Shown here piece by piece: positions 1 to 4,961 of a DNA stretch of 9,201 bases. A model generated the notes under the pieces. The model was not told the origin of the DNA, ran no database searches, and saw only the letters and a list, made by a program, of their open reading frames with translations. This stretch comes from Patescibacteria group bacterium. Its GTDB lineage: Bacteria; Patescibacteriota; Minisyncoccia; Sungbacterales; GWA2-42-14. Every line of letters starts with the position of its first letter. The first letter of the stretch is position 1. The stretch spans positions 1 through 9,201 of the forward strand of contig JAGXAD010000018.1 in the NCBI GenBank assembly GCA_018971745.1. The letters are read 5' to 3'. A program made the position numbers and the translations under genes.

Positions 1-1
1 T

Positions 2-292
2 GCAAAAGCGCAATTCGGCAGTTTGGTAAAAGCAGTCGTGGATGTGAGGCGCGAAGTTATCGCGGTCGGCGGAGAACTGCATGCGGACGAGGAGGCAATG
101 CTTCTTGAAGACGGATCGCGCCAAAATGACTTGTGGGGAATTAATTTGTATCCGGAAAAATCGGCCGACGAATGGATAGAATACGATTCAATGATTAATG
201 TGCGGCCGTCGCAGAATAATTCATCGCGTGGAGTTGAAAATGCGGCAATCCGCGAAAAAATTAAATCGGTTGTGGAAAAACTTGTGACATGA
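2..292 (+). CDS. DUF5674 family protein, 5' end outside window
   Basis: The frame is open from position 2 with no start needed, so the gene begins upstream of the window. The TTG at 23 is probably an internal Leu codon, because the residues before it (AKAQFGS) continue the family pattern. The visible 96 codons contain the family's hallmark stretches: VKAVVDVRREVIAVGGELHA, then LLEDGS, DLWGINLYPE and WIEYDSMINVRPSQ. These match my memory of DUF5674, a small single-domain family frequent in Patescibacteria genomes with no established biochemical role. No signal peptide or membrane segment is visible in this part, so a cytoplasmic protein is likely. It ends at TGA 290-292, overlapping the next gene by ATGA, which suggests translational coupling. 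The family call rests on recognition, not a search; the function is unknown. Confidence 0.8.
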   Translation, partial: AKAQFGSLVKAVVDVRREVIAVGGELHADEEAMLLEDGSRQNDLWGINLYPEKSADEWIEYDSMINVRPSQNNSSRGVENAAIREKIKSVVEKLVT

Positions 293-618
293 TGCTTCAG
301 CATAAAAATTTAACAGACGAGAGGTGGCAACAATTTTCGCTTGCAGAACAATTAGGCAATGCCGGAAGCGAAACAAGCCGCGCTTTGAAGTGGCGCGGTA
401 AAGACAATGCGTTATATCTTGGTGCGTTGCAACGGGCGTTTGAATTGATTGACATGACTATTGCCGATGTTCGTTTTCGCGGACGGCTGAAAGAAATCGT
501 CCGTTTGCGCGAGATGCTGGCCGATGCGATGTTTAACGGCAATGCTTACGGGAGTCGGCTTGAAGACATTGACCGTTATTTATTTCAATTCGTGTTTGCC
601 GCAAGAAAATCGCTTTAG
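289..618 (+). CDS. Conserved hypothetical small helical protein, coupled to the DUF5674 gene
   Basis: This 109-residue protein starts at ATG 289, which overlaps the stop of the preceding gene (ATGA at 289-292); no separate Shine-Dalgarno is visible, so it probably relies on ribosomes finishing the upstream gene. An alternative ATG two codons in (292-294 is out of register; the second Met codon of MM is at 292) would change little. The sequence is rich in helix formers, with the stretches FSLAEQLGNAGSETSRALKW (residues 16-35) and ALQRAFELIDMTIAD, then RLKEIVRLREML and a tail of DIDRYLFQFVFAARKSL. I recognise this pattern as a small protein seen beside DUF5674 in Patescibacteria, probably a cytoplasmic helical bundle. 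No catalytic motif, signal peptide or membrane segment is evident. The function is unknown. Confidence 0.75.
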   Translation: MMLQHKNLTDERWQQFSLAEQLGNAGSETSRALKWRGKDNALYLGALQRAFELIDMTIADVRFRGRLKEIVRLREMLADAMFNGNAYGSRLEDIDRYLFQFVFAARKSL

Positions 619-630
619 CGACTTTAGCGA
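613..630 (+). repeat. 9-bp exact tandem duplication
   Basis: CTTTAGCGA occurs twice back to back (613-621 and 622-630), overlapping the stop codon at 616-618 of the small helical protein gene. Together with flanking bases it also forms a 7-bp inverted repeat, AATCGCT (608-614) with AGCGATT (626-632). No T-run follows, so I do not call it a terminator. Confidence 0.7.
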
Positions 631-639
631 TTGGTTGTG

Positions 640-645
640 TAATAA
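640..645 (+). promoter_or_regulatory. Possible -10 element upstream of the pilin-like gene
   Basis: TAATAA lies exactly 6 nt before the ATG at 652, in a 34-nt gap without a Shine-Dalgarno. A start site 7 nt downstream of this hexamer would fall on the A of the ATG, giving a leaderless mRNA. No good -35 hexamer is visible at 16-18 nt upstream, so this is weak. Confidence 0.3.
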
Positions 646-651
646 AAAAAC

Positions 652-1503
652 ATGAATTCACAAAAAGGTTTTGGTTTAATCGGCATTCTTATTGCGGTTG
701 CCGTTATCGCGGCTCTTGCCGGCGGGGGATTGTATTGGAAAGAAACGCAGAAACAAAAAATATTTTTGCAAAGCGGCAATGACGCGTTACAGAAAGCGGA
801 AGAATTGAAGACAAAAATTGAGCAACAAAATCGGCAAGCCGTTAGCGAAACCGCCGCAGCCACATCTACTCAGACATCAACAAATAAAGTTGATACTTCA
901 AAAAATCTTGCCCCGAACGGAATTGATGGTTGGAAAACGTATCGCAATGAACAATACGGGTTTGAGGTGCAGTATCCGGCAGATTGGTCATTTGATAGCG
1001 ATTTTGATCATAATTATGGTAGAGTTCCGAAAGCCAATGAGTACCCGGAGTATGCCGGTGAAACACGCAATCTTTTTCAATTGCATAAAGATGGGCCAAG
1101 CCAATCTTCCGCATTGGATGTTGAAGACCTTGCTTTTGTCCAATTTAAGATCACTGGTTTAGATGGAATTGTAGAAAAATGGAAGACTAAATCAGATTTG
1201 CAACAGTCGCTTGCTACTTTAACACCTGAACAATGGGTTATTTTTGAATCATCGGGGATGGTAAGCGATAAAATAATAGATAATTCAGTTTCTATCAATC
1301 AATTTATAGGAAATGTAAAAACTGCTTATAACAATAGTAATTTTAAGATTCCTTGGGGAGAGATGGGTGGCGCATATAGAATTCTTCCAAGCGGTAGAGT
1401 GATGTTAATAAATTGGGAACGATCCAATCTCGATAATGATAACGATTTTTCTTTTCAAAAATACTTTCTTGAGATTTTATCCACTTTCAAAATTATTAAA
1501 TAA
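652..1503 (+). CDS. Type IV pilin-like / PsbP-like membrane-anchored protein
   Basis: The 283-residue protein opens with a class III (prepilin-type) signal. A short leader MNSQKG is followed by the hydrophobic helix FGLIGILIAVAVIAALAGG (about residues 7-25). The predicted prepilin peptidase cut is after G6. Mature position +5 is Gly (G11) instead of the usual Glu of major pilins, so it may be a minor pilin-like subunit or simply a membrane-anchored protein using this helix. Residues 41-66 look coiled-coil-like, 67-85 are a Thr/Ser/Ala linker, and WKTYRNEQYGFEVQYPADW (94-112) is the PsbP-like signature often seen in Patescibacteria surface proteins. The C-terminus FLEILSTFKIIK also fits that family. 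The body should lie outside the membrane. The 3' part is markedly AT-rich (see findings). The start is the only ATG near the hydrophobic helix and no Shine-Dalgarno precedes it. Confidence 0.75.
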   Translation: MNSQKGFGLIGILIAVAVIAALAGGGLYWKETQKQKIFLQSGNDALQKAEELKTKIEQQNRQAVSETAAATSTQTSTNKVDTSKNLAPNGIDGWKTYRNEQYGFEVQYPADWSFDSDFDHNYGRVPKANEYPEYAGETRNLFQLHKDGPSQSSALDVEDLAFVQFKITGLDGIVEKWKTKSDLQQSLATLTPEQWVIFESSGMVSDKIIDNSVSINQFIGNVKTAYNNSNFKIPWGEMGGAYRILPSGRVMLINWERSNLDNDNDFSFQKYFLEILSTFKIIK

Positions 1504-1537
1504 TTTTTGATTTTAAACTATTCCCAACCCATAAAAT

Positions 1538-2539
1538 ATGCCCATCAATAAAGCGGTTAAGCTTGCAGATAACATTTTAGATATTAAATTACTCGAACAA
1601 AAACCCACGCGCGACGGGTTTGGGTTAGGCTTTGTGCAAGCCGCGGATGAGAATCCGGCGGTTATCGGCCTCTGCGCCGACCTTACCGAATCAACTCGGA
1701 TGGAAGCATTCGCAAAAAAATATCCGGAGCGATTTGTTGAAATGGGAGTTGCCGAGCAAAATATGGCATCGGTTGGATCCGGCCTTGCCGCGGTCGGCAA
1801 AATTCCCTACATCACCTCATACGCAATGTTTAGTCCTGGCAGAAATTGGGAGCAGATTCGTACCACGATTTGTTATAATAATCAGAATGTAAAAATCATT
1901 GGATCGCACACCGGGGTCTCGGTCGGGCCCGACGGCGCAACGCATCAGGCGATTGAAGACATTGCGATTACGCGAGTCATTCCGAATTTGCAAGTATTCG
2001 CTCCGTGCGATATGCGCGAGGCGCAAAAAATAACTTACGCAATTTCAAAAATTAACGGTCCCTGTTATGTTCGTTTCGCGCGGGAAAAAACTCCGGTATT
2101 CACGACTGATGAAACGCCGTTTGAAATCGGCAAGGCGCAAATTTTTTGGGATGCGGACGGCAAACCAGATGTCGCAATTATTGCGTGCGGTCCCTTACTT
2201 CATAACGCCGTTCTTGCCGCCGCGGAATTGGAAAAAGAAGGAATAAAAATCCGTGTTATCAATAATTTTTCAATTAAGCCGATGGATGAGCAAACAATAA
2301 TTCAGGCCGCAAAAGACGCGGGTGCGATTGTGACGGTTGAAGAGCATCAAGTTGCGGGCGGCATGGGTTCTGCGGTTGCGGAAGTGCTTGCAAAAAATTA
2401 TCCGGAGCCGATGGAATTCGTTGGCGTGCAAAACCGTTTCGGCGAGTCGGGCGCGCCCAATGAATTGATTGAAGCGTTTGGCATGGGCGTGCCGCACATT
2501 AACGATGCGGTTAAAAAAGTTCTCGGCAGAAAGCATTAA
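1538..2539 (+). CDS. Transketolase, C-terminal subunit (split type)
   Basis: The 333-residue protein corresponds to the pyrimidine-binding and C-terminal domains of transketolase, as in the split two-subunit enzymes of archaea and many bacteria. Transketolase moves two-carbon ketol units between sugar phosphates in the non-oxidative pentose phosphate pathway, using thiamine diphosphate. Visible landmarks are the catalytic Glu in GVAEQNMASVGSGLA (E73, the residue that activates the cofactor), the SHTGVSVGPDGATHQ segment (123-137), the PCDMREA region (156-162) and a C-terminal domain with VTVEEHQVAGGMGSAVAEVL (266-285). The N-terminal, ThDP-diphosphate-binding half (GDG motif) is absent here and the upstream gene is unrelated, so its partner must be encoded elsewhere. 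A DXS or PDH-E1-beta relative is less likely given the HQ/GATHQ context and length. No clear Shine-Dalgarno precedes ATG 1538. Confidence 0.88.
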   Translation: MPINKAVKLADNILDIKLLEQKPTRDGFGLGFVQAADENPAVIGLCADLTESTRMEAFAKKYPERFVEMGVAEQNMASVGSGLAAVGKIPYITSYAMFSPGRNWEQIRTTICYNNQNVKIIGSHTGVSVGPDGATHQAIEDIAITRVIPNLQVFAPCDMREAQKITYAISKINGPCYVRFAREKTPVFTTDETPFEIGKAQIFWDADGKPDVAIIACGPLLHNAVLAAAELEKEGIKIRVINNFSIKPMDEQTIIQAAKDAGAIVTVEEHQVAGGMGSAVAEVLAKNYPEPMEFVGVQNRFGESGAPNELIEAFGMGVPHINDAVKKVLGRKH

Positions 2540-2542
2540 TTC

Positions 2543-2571
2543 TTTACGCGAAATTGCCGTAAATGTAATAT
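2543..2571 (+). promoter_or_regulatory. Putative sigma70-type promoter for the CBS gene
   Basis: TTTACG at 2543-2548 (4 of 6 to TTGACA) is followed after 17 nt by TAATAT at 2566-2571, which ends 6 nt before ATG 2578. A start 7 nt below the -10 would coincide with the start codon, so the mRNA could be leaderless; no Shine-Dalgarno is present. TTTACG also forms one arm of an inverted repeat with CGTAAA at 2558-2563 (9-nt loop), which could be a protein-binding site or chance. Confidence 0.4.
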
Positions 2572-2577
2572 AGAAAT

Positions 2578-3063
2578 ATGACTGATAAGCAAATTAATGT
2601 TCAGGATTTTATGACAAAACAGGTGGTATCGGTGCATCCTGAAACGCCGCTTCTTGAGGCAGCGCAAATTTTAATGAGCCGCAATTTTGACGGGTTGCCG
2701 GTGGTTGATCATAACGGTATTTTGGCGGGCTTGCTTACGGAATACGACCTTATCAGCAAAAGTACGATGATTCATTTGCCGACGTTTCAGAAGATACTTT
2801 GGCAGATGTCAGTATTTGAAAAAGATACCTCTGCGTTTCAGAAAAATGTTGCTGAGATTACTCGTCTTGCCGTGCGGGATGTAATGAATAATGATCCGCT
2901 TACTTTTGACGAACATACGAGCTACGAAGACGCCGTGAAAACATTTATGGAGCATCATCGCATCAATCCGATTCCCGTGGTTGACGCAAAACGAAAAGTT
3001 GTGGGAGTGGTCAGCCGTTTTGACATTTTAAAACCGTTTCAATTTATTAATAATCATGTTTAA
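2578..3063 (+). CDS. Two-CBS-domain protein
   Basis: The 161-residue protein is a tandem CBS (Bateman) module with no other domain. CBS1 spans about residues 8-62 (VQDFMTKQVVSVHPETPLLE, then FDGLPVVDHNGILAGLLTEYDL) and CBS2 about 97-152 (VRDVMNNDPLTFDE, then INPIPVVDAKRKVVGVVSRFDIL). Both halves keep the Thr/Ser-x-x-Asp that contacts the ribose of adenine nucleotides in this family: T54/D57 and S146/D149. An insertion of about 34 residues (63-96) separates the two repeats. Proteins of this type usually dimerise and sense AMP, ADP or ATP in the cytoplasm; which ligand or target applies here cannot be read from the sequence. It is the last gene before a strong terminator. Confidence 0.9.
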   Translation: MTDKQINVQDFMTKQVVSVHPETPLLEAAQILMSRNFDGLPVVDHNGILAGLLTEYDLISKSTMIHLPTFQKILWQMSVFEKDTSAFQKNVAEITRLAVRDVMNNDPLTFDEHTSYEDAVKTFMEHHRINPIPVVDAKRKVVGVVSRFDILKPFQFINNHV

Positions 3064-3084
3064 TCTGCTTTTTGGATTCGTTTC

Positions 3085-3119
3085 TCCGCCGTGAGAAACG
3101 GATCACGGCGGATTTTTTT
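3085..3119 (+). terminator. Strong intrinsic terminator after the CBS gene
   Basis: A perfect 10-bp stem TCCGCCGTGA (3085-3094) with TCACGGCGGA (3103-3112), an 8-nt loop and seven Ts (3113-3119). It begins 22 nt after the CBS stop codon. The T-tract ends only 5 nt before the next gene's ATG. Confidence 0.93.
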
Positions 3120-3124
3120 ATACT
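3119..3124 (+). promoter_or_regulatory. -10-like TATACT abutting the start codon
   Basis: TATACT uses the last T of the terminator and touches the ATG at 3125. The same arrangement, T7 followed by ATACT, occurs before the kinase gene at 8493-8498. At this distance a normal start site would lie inside codon 2 or 3, and the -35 region (about 3095-3101) is poor. Either this is chance, or the promoter lies elsewhere. Confidence 0.25.
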
Positions 3125-4765
3125 ATGGCGGATCATTTTCAAAACAATGCCGAAAACAATGCCGAAGAGAAAAATAATTCCTCTTCCAATCATAACGGCG
3201 CCGACCGTCTTGTGGCGCGGGCATTGCAGGCGCTTCAAAAAGAATACGTGCTGGTCGGGAAAACGCATGTGCGCGCGTGGCACGCGTGGCTCGGCGTTGG
3301 CGTGCTTGCAGGTTTGTTAATCGGGGTGGTGCTGGTGGCAAACAGAAGCGGAGAATTCCAACCAAGCGAGGCATCCAGAGTTAGATTGTACCCGCCGGCA
3401 AATCTTACGGCTTCCGCAATTTCCTCAACGCAAATCAACCTTTCTTGGACCGATACCAATACGCAAGAACAGGGATACTCCATTGAACGGAGCCTTTATT
3501 CAACAAGCGGATTTGCGGAGATATTCCGCACCGGCAGCAACGCAACTTCTTATGGCGATACAAATCTTTCTCCGAGTACGGTCTATTATTACCGTATCCG
3601 CGCCTTCAAGGGTGCAACTTTTTCCGCATATTCAAATGTCGCGTCAGCTACAACGACGGCTCCCATCACCGATTTTTACGTTGCACCCGGCGGCAGTGAT
3701 ACCAATAGCGGCTCCGCCACGAGTCCATGGAAAACTATTACTCATGCGGGTTTGGTCATAACGCCTGGTTCAACCGTTCATGTTGCATCCGGGACATATC
3801 AAGAAGCCGTTACCACAAATGCAAATGGCACCGTATCGGCACGCATCAGGTATGTTTCCGATACGAAATGGGGAGCAAAAATTGCTCCGGTCGGAGTGTA
3901 CACGGCATGGCAGAATAACGGGAGCTATATTAACATTGAAGGGTTTGAAGTTGTTGGCGACAGTGCAACCAATCTCGGCATTAACAATACAGGGTCATAC
4001 ACAAAAATTATCGGGAATTATGTGCATGATATCCCGGTTACGCTTGGGTGCAGCAATGGCAACGGAGGTGCCGGCATCGATGATTCAAATTACTCCGCAA
4101 GCGATAATGATATTATTGGCAATATTGTTCATGACATTGGTCCATTTCCCGCGAATGGTCTGCCGGTAACTTCTTATTGTAATTTGGCGCATGGCGTGTA
4201 TCACTCAAATCTCCGAGGACATGTGGAAAATAATATTGTTTATAAAAATGCCGCATGGGGTATTCATCTTTGGCACGCTGCAAATAATGTAGTGGTTTCA
4301 AATAATCTTTCGTTTAATAACGGTGCCACAACCGATTTAGGGAATACGCTGGGAGGCGGTATGGTTGTTGGCGCGGGAGATTCTCCTGGTGGTGTCACGA
4401 TTGATAATACGACTGTGTCAAATAACATTGTGAGAAACAATCGCGGGATGGCAATTCGGGAATACGGCAATACAGGTTCTGGAAACAGATTTTTCAACAA
4501 CATCCTTTTCGGCAATAGTTACAATGTGCTGATGTTACAAACCGGCACGCAAAGCGGGACGTTGTTTGCTGACCCGTTGATGGTTAATTTTCAGATAAAC
4601 GGCGGAGGCGATTATCATTCGCAATCAGGCAGTCCTGTGATTGACGCGGGAACTACCGCGTGCGCGCCAAATACTCTGGTCTGCGTTCCCGCAACCGATT
4701 TTGACGGAGTATCCCGCCCTCAGGGCAGCGCTTACGACATCGGTACCTATGAATATGTGCCTTGA
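3125..4765 (+). CDS. Membrane-anchored FN3 and right-handed beta-helix surface protein
   Basis: The 546-residue protein has a polar N-terminus (1-50), one hydrophobic helix (about 54-72, WLGVGVLAGLLIGVVLVA) acting as a signal anchor, and a large presumably extracellular part. Residues about 90-178 form a fibronectin type III domain (PPANLTASAISSTQINLSW ... YYYRIRAF). From 184 a DUF1565-like opening follows (FYVAPGGSDTNSGSATSPWK, then GSTVHVASGTYQEAV). Next comes a parallel beta-helix with Asn-ladder rungs such as IIGNYVHDI (295), IIGNIVHDI (330), VENNIVYKN (367), VSNNIVRNN (431) and FFNNILFGN (456). The C-terminus has SGSPVIDAGT and DFDGVSRPQGSAYDIGTYEY, typical of secreted beta-helix proteins. 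Such folds bind or cleave polysaccharides; no catalytic set can be assigned, so adhesin and lyase are both possible. No Shine-Dalgarno precedes the ATG. Confidence 0.85.
   Translation: MADHFQNNAENNAEEKNNSSSNHNGADRLVARALQALQKEYVLVGKTHVRAWHAWLGVGVLAGLLIGVVLVANRSGEFQPSEASRVRLYPPANLTASAISSTQINLSWTDTNTQEQGYSIERSLYSTSGFAEIFRTGSNATSYGDTNLSPSTVYYYRIRAFKGATFSAYSNVASATTTAPITDFYVAPGGSDTNSGSATSPWKTITHAGLVITPGSTVHVASGTYQEAVTTNANGTVSARIRYVSDTKWGAKIAPVGVYTAWQNNGSYINIEGFEVVGDSATNLGINNTGSYTKIIGNYVHDIPVTLGCSNGNGGAGIDDSNYSASDNDIIGNIVHDIGPFPANGLPVTSYCNLAHGVYHSNLRGHVENNIVYKNAAWGIHLWHAANNVVVSNNLSFNNGATTDLGNTLGGGMVVGAGDSPGGVTIDNTTVSNNIVRNNRGMAIREYGNTGSGNRFFNNILFGNSYNVLMLQTGTQSGTLFADPLMVNFQINGGGDYHSQSGSPVIDAGTTACAPNTLVCVPATDFDGVSRPQGSAYDIGTYEYVP
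3141..3164 (+). repeat. 12-bp in-frame tandem duplication
   Basis: AAAACAATGCCG is present twice in exact tandem near the 5' end of the beta-helix gene, giving the NNAE/NNAE repeat in the polar N-terminal tail. The reading frame is kept. Confidence 0.8.
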
Positions 4766-4804
4766 TAATCGGTTCTTAGAATTAGACGCAAAGAAAATGA
4801 TTTT

Positions 4805-4836
4805 TGTGCATAAAACATCCGGCGCAATTGCGCCAG
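4805..4836 (+). repeat. Terminator-like hairpin repeat without a T-tract
   Basis: Forty nt after the beta-helix stop codon lies a segment whose first 19 nt match 8455-8473 at 17 positions, and both copies end in CGCCAG. It contains the perfect palindrome GGCGCAATTGCGCC (4821-4834), able to fold as a GGCGC/GCGCC hairpin with an AATT loop. The homologous copy at 8455-8493 ends in seven Ts; here AGATATA follows instead. It may be a decayed or inefficient terminator, or an RNA end-stabilising hairpin. Confidence 0.6.
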
Positions 4837-4911
4837 AGATATACGGGATATAGAAAACATATTTTTAACATATCTTACTTCCTTATTCGCATTTTTGGCG
4901 GCAAAATTGGT

Positions 4912-4917
4912 TAAAAT
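4912..4917 (+). promoter_or_regulatory. Possible -10 element for the GH26 gene
   Basis: TAAAAT (5 of 6 to TATAAT) lies 9 nt before the Shine-Dalgarno of the GH26 gene, which would give a short leader of about 19 nt. No matching -35 hexamer is seen at the normal distance, so the call is tentative. Confidence 0.25.
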
Positions 4918-4925
4918 TGCGTGCT

Positions 4926-4932
4926 GGGAGGT
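4926..4932 (+). promoter_or_regulatory. Strong Shine-Dalgarno deciding the GH26 start
   Basis: GGGAGGT ends 10 nt before ATG 4943 and 22 nt before the in-frame ATG at 4955. This selects 4943 as the start over the TTG at 4895 (which would place charged residues before the signal peptide) and over 4955. It is the only strong Shine-Dalgarno seen before any gene in the window. Confidence 0.75.
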
Positions 4933-4937
4933 TGGGA

Positions 4938-4961
4938 ATTATATGAAAAATTATATGAAAA
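4938..4961 (+). repeat. 12-bp tandem duplication containing the start codon
   Basis: ATTATATGAAAA occurs twice in exact tandem (4938-4949 and 4950-4961). Each copy carries an in-frame ATG (4943 and 4955), so the N-terminus reads MKNYMKKF. Confidence 0.85.

Noticed and set aside
1504..1537. Terminator after the pilin-like gene
   Set aside because: There is a short T-run near the stop but no preceding hairpin.
2540..2577. Inverted repeat TTTACG/CGTAAA as a terminator
   Set aside because: The stem is only 6 bp and AT-rich and no T-tract follows; it overlaps a better promoter candidate.
3780..4169. 129-residue plus-strand open frame in another frame of the beta-helix gene
   Set aside because: The overlapping frame encodes the regular beta-helix rungs; this one shows no domain and many Met/Ile shadow residues.
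4895..4942. TTG at 4895 as the start of the GH26 gene
   Set aside because: It would put 16 extra residues with charges and Trp before the signal peptide, while a GGGAGGT site is correctly spaced for ATG 4943.
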